Positions 9,674 to 18,813 of a DNA stretch of 64,000 nt are shown piece after piece. The position numbers and the translations under genes are program-made. The stretch's first letter is position 1, and every line of letters starts with the position of its first letter. The notes beneath the pieces are model-generated. The model was not told the origin of the DNA, searched no databases, and was given only the letters and a program-made list of their open reading frames with translations. Source of the stretch: Abiotrophia defectiva ATCC 49176 (GTDB taxonomy: Bacteria > Bacillota > Bacilli > Lactobacillales > Aerococcaceae); assembly GCF_000160075.2 (NCBI RefSeq), contig NZ_KI535340.1, forward strand, positions 1,327,396 through 1,391,395. The letters are read 5' to 3'.

Positions 9674-10708
9674 ATGTTAACAACCAAAGATTTTGATTAT
9701 CACTTACCTGAGCACCTAATCGCTCAAACGCCTTTGGCGGATCGGGCGGCTTCTCGCTTATTGGTTTTGGACCGCCAAACGGGCCGAAAGCAAGATTTGC
9801 ACTTTGATCAAATTATTAATTTTCTCAATCCGGGCGACGCCTTGGTGGTCAATGAGACCCGGGTTATTCCGGCCCGCCTCTTCGGTATCAAGCCGGAGAC
9901 TGGCGGACACTTGGAGGTCCTGCTGCTTAACAACACTCAAGGTAATCAATGGGAATGTTTGATTAAGCCGGCTCGTCGCGCCAAGACAGGGACCCAGATT
10001 GTCTTTGGCGAGGATGGTCGTCTGACAGCAACCGTGGTCTCAGAAGGGGACCATGGGGGGCGGATTATTGAATTTAGCTATGAAGGGGTCTTTCTAGAGA
10101 TTCTAGAATCTCTAGGTCAAATGCCTCTGCCACCTTATATTAAGGAACGTCTAGAGGATGCAGATCGTTACCAGACCGTCTATGCTAAGGAAAATGGTTC
10201 CGCGGCTGCCCCAACAGCAGGGCTTCACTTCACCGATGAATTGTTAGAGGCAATCAAGGCCAAGGGCGTGGAAATTATTCCCCTAGTTCTACATGTGGGC
10301 TTGGGCACCTTCCGCCCAGTCTCAGCTGATAGCATTGAAGACCATGAAATGCATGCCGAATACTATCAATTAAGTCAAGAATCGGCTGATGCCATCCAGG
10401 CCGTTCAGGCACGTGGTGGCAAGATTTTTGCAGTAGGGACTACCAGTGTCCGTACCTTGGAAACCATCGCCGCTAAATTTGATGGTCAAGTTCGAGCAGA
10501 TTCTGGCTGGACTCAGATTTTTATCTCGCCAGGCTTTGAATTTAAGGTAGTTGATCACTTGATTACCAACTTCCATTTGCCATGTTCCACCTTAGTCATG
10601 TTGGTATCAGCCTTCTATAACCGGGAGGCAGTCCTAGCAGCCTATGAGCATGCGGTGGAGGCGGAGTATCGCTTCTTCAGCTTTGGCGATTCCATGTTAA
10701 TTCTATAA
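9674..10708 (+). CDS. queA: S-adenosylmethionine:tRNA ribosyltransferase-isomerase QueA
   Basis: Enzyme of 344 residues that adds and isomerises the ribosyl group of SAM onto preQ1-modified tRNA, giving epoxyqueuosine. Family motifs include [27 protein letters not shown], the [10 protein letters not shown] stretch, [10 protein letters not shown] and the end segment [16 protein letters not shown]. The length is normal. It is the last gene of the mutS-to-queA run and is followed by a strong terminator. Confidence 0.97.
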   Translation: MLTTKDFDYHLPEHLIAQTPLADRAASRLLVLDRQTGRKQDLHFDQIINFLNPGDALVVNETRVIPARLFGIKPETGGHLEVLLLNNTQGNQWECLIKPARRAKTGTQIVFGEDGRLTATVVSEGDHGGRIIEFSYEGVFLEILESLGQMPLPPYIKERLEDADRYQTVYAKENGSAAAPTAGLHFTDELLEAIKAKGVEIIPLVLHVGLGTFRPVSADSIEDHEMHAEYYQLSQESADAIQAVQARGGKIFAVGTTSVRTLETIAAKFDGQVRADSGWTQIFISPGFEFKVVDHLITNFHLPCSTLVMLVSAFYNREAVLAAYEHAVEAEYRFFSFGDSMLIL

Positions 10709-10710
10709 AA

Positions 10711-10742
10711 ATAAGCGTCTCCCTAGGGAGACGCTTTTATAT
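10711..10742 (+). terminator. Rho-independent terminator after queA
   Basis: A nearly perfect hairpin pairs AAGCGTCTCC with GGAGACGCTT around CTAG and is followed by a T-rich tract. Confidence 0.9.
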
Positions 10743-10752
10743 TATGGCAAGC

Positions 10753-10784
10753 AAAAAAGGCTAGGACATAGTCGTCCTAACCTT
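10753..10784 (-). terminator. Rho-independent terminator of the hxlR-type operon
   Basis: Read on the minus strand, AAGGTTAGGAC pairs with GTCCTAGCCTT (one mismatch) and is followed by six T. It overlaps the stop codon of the minus-strand regulator and faces the queA terminator. Confidence 0.85.
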
Positions 10785-11136
10785 AGGAATGGTCACATTG
10801 TAAATGTTGGCTACCCCAGTCCTTCATGGCGCTAATAATAGCCACTAGGCTCTGACCGGTATCCGTCAGGCAGTAGGTGGAGCTCACTTGATTGGCTTGT
10901 GACTCCTTGTGGTTGATAATCAAGCCATTGGCTTCGAGCAGCGCCAATTGTTGCTTGAGCATCTTGGGGCTGGCGCCATCCAATTCCTTGTGGAGCTGGC
11001 CAAAGCGTTGGGGTCCCTGGCTGAGGATTTCAATGATGCGGGGCACCCATTTCTTGCCTAGGAGAAGGGCCAAGGCTTCGCTGGCACATTCTGTCTTGAT
11101 TTCAGAATCTGGTGTATAGTAGACTATTTGCGACAT
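10783..11136 (-). CDS. HxlR-family winged-helix transcriptional regulator
   Basis: MarR/HxlR-type DNA-binding protein of 117 residues. The core LLLGKKWVPRIIEIL, then RFGQLHKELDGASPKMLKQQLALLEANGLI, is the HxlR winged helix; the wing and dimer helix follow (YCLTDTGQSLV). Cys17 in the N-terminal TECASEAL helix matches the region where thiol-sensing members (HypR, YodB type) carry their redox cysteine, so a role as an electrophile or oxidant sensor is possible but not shown. Its targets are unknown. It sits 23 bases after the small membrane protein gene on the same strand. Confidence 0.85.
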   Translation of the reverse strand: MSQIVYYTPDSEIKTECASEALALLLGKKWVPRIIEILSQGPQRFGQLHKELDGASPKMLKQQLALLEANGLIINHKESQANQVSSTYCLTDTGQSLVAIISAMKDWGSQHLQCDHS

Positions 11137-11159
11137 GGCGACCTCCTTACAAGATAGAA

Positions 11160-11312
11160 TTAGCGGTTAATGAATGACAGGATAACTGAGCCGACAAGGG
11201 TGCCGACCATCAAGAGGACCATGAGAATGGCGGTAACGCGGACTAGTAGGTCCATTTTGCTTCTTTTCTTTTTAGGGGCGGAAGGATAGTTCCGCTCATG
11301 CAATGACGACAT
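11160..11312 (-). CDS. Small single-pass membrane protein, DUF4044-like
   Basis: This is a 50-residue protein: a basic N-terminus (PSAPKKKRSK) then a single hydrophobic helix of about 25 residues (VRVTAILMVLLMVGTLVGSV). This resembles the short DUF4044 proteins of Lactobacillales; the function is unknown. The frame is open further upstream, but AAAGGAGG eight bases before the ATG at 11312 and the promoter at 11344-11372 place the start here and exclude the longer version. It is probably co-transcribed with the downstream HxlR gene. Confidence 0.7.
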   Translation of the reverse strand: MSSLHERNYPSAPKKKRSKMDLLVRVTAILMVLLMVGTLVGSVILSFINR

Positions 11313-11343
11313 TAGGACGCCTCCTTTTGTAATTTCAGCCCTA

Positions 11344-11372
11344 ATTTTACCCCAAAGGCTAGTGACTTTCAA
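11344..11372 (-). promoter_or_regulatory. Promoter of the DUF4044/HxlR operon (minus strand)
   Basis: On the minus strand, TTGAAA and TAAAAT are separated by exactly 17 bases and lie about 30 bases before the start codon. Confidence 0.65.
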
Positions 11373-11431
11373 TCACTTTGGCCTAGAAGCAGAATTTATC
11401 TGCTATTTCTGGCACATATTAAGCGCAAAAC

Positions 11432-11460
11432 TTTAATCGTAGGTTCATTTATGCTAAAAT
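11432..11460 (+). promoter_or_regulatory. Promoter of gnd
   Basis: TTTAAT, 17 bases, then TGC-TAAAAT (extended -10, 11452-11460). It is divergent from the minus-strand promoter at 11344-11372. Confidence 0.6.
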
Positions 11461-11503
11461 AAGACCGTTAAAAGTAAAAAGACAAATTGGAGGAATTGGA
11501 TCA

Positions 11504-12949
11504 ATGACTAAGCAACAAATTGGTGTCGTTGGTATGGCCGTGATGGGTCGTAACATTGCCTTAAATATTGAAAGCCGTGGCTACAGTGTCTCACTCTATA
11601 ACCGTACCGGCTCTAAAACGACTGAGGTTTTGGAACAAAACCCAGGTAAGAACTTAGTAGGGACCTACACAGTAGAAGAATTCGTCAACAGCCTTGAATC
11701 TCCACGTAAGATTCTCCTTATGGTTCAAGCTGGCCGAGGAACGGATGCAACCATCGACTCACTCTTGCCACACTTAGATAAGGGTGACATTGTCATTGAT
11801 GGTGGGAACACCTTCTTCAAGGATACCATTCGCCGTAGTGAACGCTTGGCAGAATTAGGCATTAACTTTGTCGGGACTGGGGTTTCCGGTGGTGAGGAGG
11901 GTGCCTTACACGGTCCTTCTATCATGCCAGGTGGGCCTCAATCAGCCTACGAATTAGTGGCGCCAATCTTGCGCGATATTTCAGCAAAAGCACCAGAAGA
12001 TGGCGAACCATGCGTGACCTACATTGGCGAAAATGGTGCGGGTCACTATGTTAAGATGGTCCACAACGGGATTGAGTATGGGGACATGCAGTTAATCGCA
12101 GAGTCATACGACCTCTTACACCGTGTCCTTGGCTTGTCTGCTGCTGAGATTTCTCAAATCTTTGGCGAGTGGAACAAGGGTGAGTTGGACAGCTTCCTCA
12201 TGGAAATCTCAACTCAAATCCTGGCAACCGTCGACCCAGCAACTGGTAAGCCAATGGTAGATGTCATCATGGACCGGGCTGGTAACAAGGGGACAGGTAA
12301 GTGGACCTCTCAATCTGCCTTAGACTTAGGGGAGCCATTGTCTCTGATTACGGAATCTGTCTTCGCCCGTTACATCTCAACCTTCAAGGAAGAACGTGTG
12401 GCAGCCAGCCAAGTCATTCCTGGGGTAGATTTCCAAGCTAACCTATCTGAAGCAGATAAAAAAGACATCATTGAAGCCGTGCGTCAAGCCCTCTACTTCT
12501 CTAAGATTGTCAGCTATGCCCAAGGTTTCGCTCAAATGAAGGCAGCTAGCCAAGAATACGGCTGGACCCTCAACTATGGCGAAATCGCCAAGATTTTCCG
12601 TGCAGGCTGTATCATCCGTGCTAAGTTCTTGCAAAAGATTACCGATGCCTACAGCAAGAACCCTGACTTAGACAACCTCATGTTGGATGACTACTTCCTC
12701 AATATCTTAGGTAGCAACCAAGCTGCGGTACGTCGCGTGGTGACTTTAGCTATTCAAGCAGGGATTCCAGTGCCAACCTTCTCAAGTGCTTTGGCCTACT
12801 ATGATTCCTACCGTTCACCAGTCTTACCAGCTAACTTGATTCAAGCCCAACGCGACCTCTTTGGGGCTCACACCTACCAACGTGTAGACCGTCCAGGGAC
12901 CTTCCACTTCCACTGGAACCAAGGTCGTGAGGAGCAATTAGAAGACTAA
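11504..12949 (+). CDS. gnd: 6-phosphogluconate dehydrogenase, decarboxylating
   Basis: Oxidative pentose-phosphate enzyme of 481 residues that converts 6-phosphogluconate to ribulose-5-phosphate, CO2 and NADPH. The N-terminal nucleotide fold [20 protein letters not shown], the substrate motif [23 protein letters not shown] and the [12 protein letters not shown] segment are all present, as is the C-terminal tail with RVDRPG.FH. The codon choice is more biased than in its neighbours, which suggests high expression. It has its own promoter and is monocistronic, followed by the argS T-box. Confidence 0.97.
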   Translation: MTKQQIGVVGMAVMGRNIALNIESRGYSVSLYNRTGSKTTEVLEQNPGKNLVGTYTVEEFVNSLESPRKILLMVQAGRGTDATIDSLLPHLDKGDIVIDGGNTFFKDTIRRSERLAELGINFVGTGVSGGEEGALHGPSIMPGGPQSAYELVAPILRDISAKAPEDGEPCVTYIGENGAGHYVKMVHNGIEYGDMQLIAESYDLLHRVLGLSAAEISQIFGEWNKGELDSFLMEISTQILATVDPATGKPMVDVIMDRAGNKGTGKWTSQSALDLGEPLSLITESVFARYISTFKEERVAASQVIPGVDFQANLSEADKKDIIEAVRQALYFSKIVSYAQGFAQMKAASQEYGWTLNYGEIAKIFRAGCIIRAKFLQKITDAYSKNPDLDNLMLDDYFLNILGSNQAAVRRVVTLAIQAGIPVPTFSSALAYYDSYRSPVLPANLIQAQRDLFGAHTYQRVDRPGTFHFHWNQGREEQLED

Positions 12950-12974
12950 AATAGTCTAGCCAAGTCCCTAGGAC

Positions 12975-12985
12975 TGTGATACAAT
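12975..12985 (+). promoter_or_regulatory. Extended -10 promoter for the argS T-box transcript
   Basis: TGTGATACAAT contains TGA-TACAAT, an extended -10. No good -35 is visible. The element lies directly before the first T-box helices. Confidence 0.45.
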
Positions 12986-12991
12986 ACCAAC

Positions 12992-13265
12992 TAGAATATG
13001 CAGTAAGCAGGAGAGAGTAGTCTGTCCTAGCCTCAGACAGCGAGCCGGGATGCTGAGAGCCGGTAGAGGTCAACAGATGAAGCGCACTCTTGGATACTAT
13101 TTAGGTGAAAGGCCTAGGCCTGCTAGCCTAAGTCGGAGCCCACTCCGTTATCAAGTATAAGGGTTGCCCGCCGTCTGTCGGCAACTGAAGTAGAGTGGTA
13201 CCGCGTATTAATTAGTCACTAATTCGCCTCTAGATTTCCCTTAGGGATATCTGGAGGCTTTTTTC
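12992..13265 (+). ncRNA. T-box riboswitch, arginine (CGC) specifier, upstream of argS
   Basis: This tRNA-sensing leader carries the conserved T-box AGAGTGGTACCGCG at 13192-13205, whose TGGT bulge (13196-13199) would pair with the tRNA acceptor end. Stem I shows the AGCGAGCCGGGATG distal elements and a specifier loop GAAG-CGC-A with CGC at 13083-13085, an arginine codon matching argS. Stem III pairs GTTGCC with GGCAAC. The terminator (GCCTC...GAGGC, T6) occupies 13226-13264, and its 5' arm CGCCTCT overlaps the antiterminator partner of the T-box. Uncharged tRNA-Arg is therefore expected to switch argS on. Confidence 0.95.
13226..13264 (+). terminator. T-box regulated terminator
   Basis: GCCTC, AGAT and TCCC pair in turn with GGGA, ATCT and GAGGC, and a T6 tract follows. 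This is the off state of the argS T-box. Confidence 0.9.
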
Positions 13266-13301
13266 AAATTTTCCATCTCATCAAACAATAGGAGGCATAC
13301 A

Positions 13302-14993
13302 ATGAATCAAAAATCAGCCGTCGTGTCAGCCCTCAGCCCAGTCTTGGCTGAGCACCTGACCGAGCAAGCAATTGAACAGTTAATTGAAGTTCCAAGTCAT
13401 GCTGAGCATGGTGACTTGGCCTTTCCTGTATTCCAACTGGCTAAGGTCTTCCGCAAGGCCCCTCAAGCCATCGCCCAAGAAGTAGCAGAGCAAGTAGACG
13501 CCAGCAAGTTTGACAAGGTAGTTGCCATGGGGCCTTATGTCAACTTCTTCCTCAAGCGTGGCGCAGTAGTCAATGAAACCTTGCACGCGGTCCTAGAAGG
13601 GGGCGCTAGCTACGGCCAGTCAGACCTAGGGCAAGGTCGTAACGTCGTTATCGACATGTCTTCACCTAACATTGCCAAGCCAATGTCTATGGGCCATTTG
13701 CGTTCAACAGTGATTGGGAACTCCATTTCGCTTATCTTGGCTAAATTAGGTTACCAACCGGTTCGCGTCAACCACTTAGGTGACTGGGGAACACAATTTG
13801 GTAAGTTGATTGTGGCTTACCAAGGCTGGGGTGACGAAGCCACGGTTAAGGCTGACCCAGTCAAAGAATTGGTTAAGCTCTATGTTGATTTCCACGAAAA
13901 AGCTGAAACCCAACCAGAACTAGAAGACCAAGCACGGGCTATCTTCAAGCGCTTGGAAGATGGCGACCCAGAAATGTTAGCCCTCTGGCAATGGTTCCGT
14001 GAAGAGTCTCTTAAAGAATTCCAAAAAGTCTATGACCTCTTAGAAGTAGAGTTTGACTCCTATAATGGGGAAGCTTTCTACAACGATAAGATGGATGAAA
14101 TCGTGGACCTTCTAGAAGAAAAAGGCCTCTTGTCGGTTGATAATGGCGCTACCTTGGTTCACTTGGAAGATGAGACGCTGCCACCTGCTTTAATCAAGAA
14201 GTCGGACGGTTCGACCCTCTACCTGACACGTGACTTGGCGACAGCTTACTACCGTAAGCGGACCTATGACTTTGCTAAGAACCTCTATGTCATGGGGAGC
14301 GAGCAAAGTGTTCACTTCAAGCAACTTCAAACTGTCTTAGAGATGATGGGCAACGAATGGGCAAAAGATATGGCCCATGTGCCATTTGGCTTGATTACCT
14401 TGAATGGGAAGAAGCTGTCTACCCGTAAAGGTAAGATTGTCCTCTTGGAAGAAGTGCTTAAGGAAGCGATTAGCCTAGCTCGTCAACAAATTGAGCTCAA
14501 GAACCCAGGTTTGGAAAACAAGGACCAAGTTGCCCGTCAAGTAGGGGTAGGGGCTGTTGTCTTCCATGACCTCAAGACAGAGCGTATGAATAGCTTCGAC
14601 TTCAACCTGGAAGAAATCGTCCAATTTGAAGGGGAAACTGGACCATATGTTCAATACACCCACGCCCGTTCTCGCAGCATCTTGTCCAAGTACGGGCAAG
14701 AAGTCGACTTGTCAGCTGAATTTGACCTATCGGATGACTATGCTTGGGAAGTAGCTAAGAAATTAGCAGACTATCCACGCATTATCCGTCAGGCGGGTGA
14801 CCGTTACGAGCCATCCGTCGTGGCTAAGTACTTGGTACAGTTGGCACAATTATTTAATAAATACTATGCTAATAGTCGCATCTTAGATCAAGATGCCGGC
14901 ACTGCTTCCCGGATTGCCTTGGTAGCAGCTGTGGCTCAAGTCCTCAAGGATGGACTCCATCTCTTAGGCCTTCACGCGCCAGACAAAATGTAA
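13302..14993 (+). CDS. argS: Arginyl-tRNA synthetase
   Basis: Class I aminoacyl-tRNA synthetase of 563 residues that charges tRNA-Arg. An N-terminal additional domain is followed by the HIGH-equivalent SMGHLRSTVIG at about residue 128, LGDWGTQFGKLI, and the KMSKS-equivalent KKLSTRKGKIV at about 370. The anticodon-binding DALR domain ends the protein. The start ATG at 13302 follows AGGAGG at a normal distance. Expression is controlled by the T-box just upstream. A short terminator follows the stop. Confidence 0.97.
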   Translation: MNQKSAVVSALSPVLAEHLTEQAIEQLIEVPSHAEHGDLAFPVFQLAKVFRKAPQAIAQEVAEQVDASKFDKVVAMGPYVNFFLKRGAVVNETLHAVLEGGASYGQSDLGQGRNVVIDMSSPNIAKPMSMGHLRSTVIGNSISLILAKLGYQPVRVNHLGDWGTQFGKLIVAYQGWGDEATVKADPVKELVKLYVDFHEKAETQPELEDQARAIFKRLEDGDPEMLALWQWFREESLKEFQKVYDLLEVEFDSYNGEAFYNDKMDEIVDLLEEKGLLSVDNGATLVHLEDETLPPALIKKSDGSTLYLTRDLATAYYRKRTYDFAKNLYVMGSEQSVHFKQLQTVLEMMGNEWAKDMAHVPFGLITLNGKKLSTRKGKIVLLEEVLKEAISLARQQIELKNPGLENKDQVARQVGVGAVVFHDLKTERMNSFDFNLEEIVQFEGETGPYVQYTHARSRSILSKYGQEVDLSAEFDLSDDYAWEVAKKLADYPRIIRQAGDRYEPSVVAKYLVQLAQLFNKYYANSRILDQDAGTASRIALVAAVAQVLKDGLHLLGLHAPDKM

Positions 14994-15003
14994 GCAAAGT
15001 AAA

Positions 15004-15026
15004 AGGGGCGCCAGTCGCCTCTTTTT
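15004..15026 (+). terminator. Terminator after argS
   Basis: GGGGCG pairs with CGCCTC (one G-U) around a five-base loop, followed by five T. It is small, so read-through into ogt is possible. Confidence 0.65.
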
Positions 15027-15045
15027 GCTCAGAAAGGATGACAAG

Positions 15046-15543
15046 ATGTTAAGCTATTTCCTCTATGACCATGCCTTAGGTCAGCTGCTAGTCGTTGCCC
15101 ATCAAGGGCGTCTAGTCTATATAGGCGCCTTTGGCGAGTCACTGGCGGACTGTCAGGCTGACTTAGACCCCAAAGGTCGCTACCAATGGCAGGAGCAGGA
15201 GCTGCCTGAGATTTGCCTAGCCTTGGATCAGTATTTTAGTGGTCAGGCCCCCCTAGCATTAGCCTATGACTTTATTAAGGGAACCGACTTTCAGCAGGCA
15301 GTTTGGCGGGCCTTGGCTCAGATTCCCTATGGTCAGACTTGTTCCTATAAAGAATTAGCACAAGCCCTGGGCAGGCCTAAGGCGGTTCGGGCCGTTGCCA
15401 ATGCAGTGGGCCAGAATCCCCTTAGCATTCTCCTGCCTTGTCACCGGGTCTTGGCTCACGATGGGAGTCTGGGAGGCTATCGTGGTGGATTAGACATGAA
15501 GACCTATCTCTTGAACTTAGAAGGGACTGGGCCTAAGAAATAA
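15046..15543 (+). CDS. ogt: Methylated-DNA--protein-cysteine S-methyltransferase
   Basis: Suicide DNA-repair protein of 165 residues that removes O6-alkyl groups from guanine. The C-terminal domain shows GTDFQQAVWRALAQIPYGQTCSYKELA, RAVANAVGQNPLSILLPCHRV with the acceptor cysteine in PCHRV, and GSLGGYRGGLDMK. The N-terminal ribonuclease-like fold is short, as in Ogt. A TTG at 15025 would give a longer product, but it lies inside the terminator tail, whereas AAAGGA precedes the ATG at 15046. Confidence 0.93.
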   Translation: MLSYFLYDHALGQLLVVAHQGRLVYIGAFGESLADCQADLDPKGRYQWQEQELPEICLALDQYFSGQAPLALAYDFIKGTDFQQAVWRALAQIPYGQTCSYKELAQALGRPKAVRAVANAVGQNPLSILLPCHRVLAHDGSLGGYRGGLDMKTYLLNLEGTGPKK

Positions 15544-15546
15544 ATG

Positions 15547-15590
15547 AGCCCAGCTAAAAGTCCAGAAGCTAGCCGCTTTTGGGCTTTTTC
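15547..15590 (+). terminator. Terminator after ogt
   Basis: AGCCC and AAAAG pair with CTTTT and GGGCT in a two-part stem, followed by five T. Confidence 0.75.
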
Positions 15591-15663
15591 TGTTTGGAGC
15601 CCATAGAGTGTGTATATTTTGGCACTGATTATGCAAAAATATAGGACCTAAAGGCTGGTTTTG

Positions 15664-15672
15664 TGCTATAAT
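15664..15672 (+). promoter_or_regulatory. Extended -10 promoter for the M3 peptidase gene
   Basis: TGC-TATAAT is a perfect extended -10, about 33 bases before the ATG at 15705. The -35 region is poor. Confidence 0.6.
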
Positions 15673-15704
15673 AAAGCTAACTGTAAATAGAAAGAAGTGA
15701 TACC

Positions 15705-17408
15705 ATGAAATTTTCAGAATTGGAGTATCAGCGTCCTGATCTAGACCTTCTGAAAGAAGATTTTTTTAATCAAATTTCACTGATTGAAAAGGCAGAAGAG
15801 GCGGAAGTTGCCCTCAAAGCCACCAAACATATTCAAGAAATCCAAAATACTTTAGGGACCTTATCAACCTTGGTCAGCATCCGTAACAGCATCAATACCA
15901 AGGATAGCTTCTACGAAGAAGAAACAGCTTTTTGGGATGAGCACTTCCCAATTATTGGCGAATGGGATACGGCTTACTATCGGGCTGTCTTAGGCTCTAA
16001 GTGGCGGAGTGAACTAGAAAACTACCTGCCAGAGACCTTCTTCCCAATGGCTGAGAACAGCCTCAAGGTCTTCAGTCCTGAGATTATTCCTTTGTTGCAA
16101 CAAGAGAACAAGCTTAGCACCGAATACAGCAAGCTTCAAGCTTCTGCTGAGATTGAGTTCCAAGGTCAAACCTACAACTTGCCAGGTATGGCTAAGTTTG
16201 CCCAAGATCCTGACCGGGAGGTCCGTCGTCAAGCTTCTGAACTAGTCAGTGCCTTCTACAATGAGCATGAAGCTGAATTTGACAGTATTTATGATCAATT
16301 AGTCAAGGTTCGCGACCAAATCGCTAAGACCTTGGGCTTCAAGGATTTCGTTGAAGTAGGTTACTTGCGTATGAACCGCTTAGACTATAACCGTCAACAA
16401 GTAGAAGTTTATCGCCAAGAAATCTTGGAGCACGTGGTGCCTGTGGTAAACAAACTCTACCAACGTCAAGCAGATCGTTTAGGCTTAGAAAGCCTCAAAC
16501 CTTACGACTTGGAGTATAAATTCAAGACTGGTAATGCCATGCCTCAAGGGACGCCAGAAGAAATTTTGGCTGCTGGGGTTAAGATGTACCATGAACTTTC
16601 GCCAGAAACAGGTGAGTTTATTGACTTTATGGTTGATCGCGAGCTCTTAGACTTGGTAACCAAACCAGGTAAGGCTAGCGGGGGTTACTGTACCTACTTG
16701 CCAGATTATGAAGCACCCTTTATCTTCTCTAACTTTAATGGGACGGCTGCTGACGTCGATGTCTTGACCCACGAAGCAGGGCATGCCTTCCAAGTCTTCC
16801 AATCCCGTTGGATCCAAACGCCAGAATGTGTCTGGCCAACCTTTGAATCTTGTGAGATTCACTCTATGTCCATGGAATTCCTGGCTTGGCCTTGGATGGA
16901 ACTCTTCTTCGGCTCACAAACCCTCAAATACAAATTTACCCACTTATCTGGTGGCTTAATCTTCTTGCCATATGGGGTTTTAGTGGACCACTTCCAACAT
17001 GAAGTTTACGAACATCCTGAAATGACACCAGCTGAGCGCCGTGCGACATGGCGTCGTTTAGAGCGCCAATATGTGCCTTGGAAACAGTATGAAGCAGATT
17101 CCTTCTTAGATCGTGGAGGCTTCTGGTTCCGTCAGGGGCATATTTTCGCCAGCCCATTCTACTACATCGACTATACCTTGGCTCAAGTCTGCGCCTTCCA
17201 ATTCTGGAAACGAAGCCAGATTGATGATGATCCAAGTGTATGGACCGATTACCTCAATATTTGTCGGACAGGTGGGACCAAGTCCTTCCTTAAGATCGTG
17301 GCAGAAGCTAATCTTAAATCACCATTTGAACCAGGTAGCCTAGTAGAAACGGTGCAAGCCATTGAACAATATCTAGACGATATTCCGGAATCAGCCTTCC
17401 AAGCCTAG
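15705..17408 (+). CDS. M3 family oligoendopeptidase
   Basis: Cytoplasmic zinc metallopeptidase of 567 residues that cleaves short peptides. The zinc motif LTHEAGHAFQVF (HExxH) is at about residue 355, with the third ligand expected in the FESCEIHSMSMEF segment. At about 565 residues and with this spacing it fits the non-PepF branch of M3 oligoendopeptidases (TIGR02289-like) better than PepF itself, which is about 600. No signal peptide is seen. The MATE transporter gene follows 22 bases downstream without a terminator. Confidence 0.93.
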   Translation: MKFSELEYQRPDLDLLKEDFFNQISLIEKAEEAEVALKATKHIQEIQNTLGTLSTLVSIRNSINTKDSFYEEETAFWDEHFPIIGEWDTAYYRAVLGSKWRSELENYLPETFFPMAENSLKVFSPEIIPLLQQENKLSTEYSKLQASAEIEFQGQTYNLPGMAKFAQDPDREVRRQASELVSAFYNEHEAEFDSIYDQLVKVRDQIAKTLGFKDFVEVGYLRMNRLDYNRQQVEVYRQEILEHVVPVVNKLYQRQADRLGLESLKPYDLEYKFKTGNAMPQGTPEEILAAGVKMYHELSPETGEFIDFMVDRELLDLVTKPGKASGGYCTYLPDYEAPFIFSNFNGTAADVDVLTHEAGHAFQVFQSRWIQTPECVWPTFESCEIHSMSMEFLAWPWMELFFGSQTLKYKFTHLSGGLIFLPYGVLVDHFQHEVYEHPEMTPAERRATWRRLERQYVPWKQYEADSFLDRGGFWFRQGHIFASPFYYIDYTLAQVCAFQFWKRSQIDDDPSVWTDYLNICRTGGTKSFLKIVAEANLKSPFEPGSLVETVQAIEQYLDDIPESAFQA

Positions 17409-17430
17409 TCGCTAGAAAGGTGGTTCTATC

Positions 17431-18792
17431 ATGGAACAATCGCAAGATCGGCAGATCAGTCGTCAGGTCCTTAACCTATCTTGGCCCATTTTACTTGAGG
17501 TCACCTTTACCTCCTTGTTCGGGATGGTTAATATGGTGGTCTTGGGCCAGTATGCGGGCGGACTCTATCCGGTCGATGTCAATGTAACGGCTGTGGGGCT
17601 GTCCAACCAACCCTTCTTCTTTATCCTTGCTGTCGTGCAGGCGCTAGGGGTAGGGGGGACAACCTTAATTGCTCGTGCCTATGGCGCTAGAGAGCTCCAT
17701 CGACTGGGTCGTATTCTTAAGCACAACCTCATGTTGGGTTTGGCCTTATCGACCTTCTTTGTAGCCTCTGTCCTAATTTTCCAGAAAGCCATGATGGATT
17801 TTTTGGGAGCAGATGCCCTGACTCAAGAAGCAGGTTTAATCTACTATCGCTTGGTCATGATTGGCCTCTGGTTTAACTGCTTGGCGGCCCTCCTATCCTC
17901 TTCTATTCGAGGAGTAGGGGAGACTCAAATCCCTATGCGGATTAATGTCATAGCCAATGCCATTAATGTGACCTTGGCCTTCAGTTTGGTGAATGGTTAT
18001 TTTGGACTACCAGAGCTGGGGATTACCGGAGCGGGGATTGCTACCTTGGTGGCCAATGTCTGCTCGGGCTTAGGCTTGCTCTTTTACATTTCTAGTGGCC
18101 GGTCAGCCATCCAGGTTGATTGGTTCAAGGATTGGAAATTGGAAGCCAGCACCTTTGCCGCTATTTTCCGCTTTGGGATTCCTTCGGCGGGTGAGCAAGT
18201 ACTGCTGCGTTCTAGTTTGATTCTTTACACTAAGATTGTGGCTTCACTGGGAACAGTCGTGATGGCGGCCCATCAGATTGCCCTCAATATCTTATCCTTC
18301 TCCATTACGCCTGGTATGGCCTTGGGGATTGCCGCCTCTACCTTAGTCGGTCAATCCTTAGGGGCGGGGGATGTGGCCTTAGCTGATGCTTATGGCCGTA
18401 AGACAGCCAGATTCGGCCTCTACTTTGGCTTAGCCATGAGTGCCGTCTTCTTTCTAGGACGGGATGTCTTGGGCCAGATTTACACCCAACAAGCGGATGT
18501 TGTTAGCTTGGTCGCGATTCCACTTATCTGTATGGCGATACTCACGCCTTTCCAATTGGTTCAACTAGTTCAAGTGGGGGCCTTGCGTGGGGTGGGGGAT
18601 ACCCTCTTTCCTATGTTGTCCACGGGCTTCTCGGTCTTCTGTATCCGGGTCTGCCTGTCCTATATCTTGGTCAACTATGCTAACTGGGGTTTGGCCGGTG
18701 CTTGGATAGCCGTAATTGGCGACCAAACCATACGTTCCTTCCTCATTACCTGGCGCTATCGTCAAGGTAAATGGAAAACAATTCAAGTCTAA
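17431..18792 (+). CDS. MATE family efflux transporter
   Basis: Polytopic inner-membrane protein of 453 residues with about 12 hydrophobic segments and the internally repeated MATE fold. N-terminal landmarks are SWPILLEVTFTSLFGMVNMVVLGQY and a region with GVGGTTLIARAYG; the second half repeats with AAHQIALNILSFSITPGMALGIAASTLVGQSLGAG. MATE proteins export cationic drugs or metabolites with Na+ or H+. The substrate cannot be told from sequence. It is preceded by GAAAGG at the right spacing and followed after 21 bases by an oxidoreductase gene. Confidence 0.93.
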   Translation: MEQSQDRQISRQVLNLSWPILLEVTFTSLFGMVNMVVLGQYAGGLYPVDVNVTAVGLSNQPFFFILAVVQALGVGGTTLIARAYGARELHRLGRILKHNLMLGLALSTFFVASVLIFQKAMMDFLGADALTQEAGLIYYRLVMIGLWFNCLAALLSSSIRGVGETQIPMRINVIANAINVTLAFSLVNGYFGLPELGITGAGIATLVANVCSGLGLLFYISSGRSAIQVDWFKDWKLEASTFAAIFRFGIPSAGEQVLLRSSLILYTKIVASLGTVVMAAHQIALNILSFSITPGMALGIAASTLVGQSLGAGDVALADAYGRKTARFGLYFGLAMSAVFFLGRDVLGQIYTQQADVVSLVAIPLICMAILTPFQLVQLVQVGALRGVGDTLFPMLSTGFSVFCIRVCLSYILVNYANWGLAGAWIAVIGDQTIRSFLITWRYRQGKWKTIQV

Positions 18793-18813
18793 AAAATAGA
18801 AAGGATGGCCACA

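Noticed and set aside
12957-12976. Terminator after gnd at AGTCC...GGACT
   Set aside because: The hairpin has a three-base loop and no T tract; it overlaps the T-box promoter instead.
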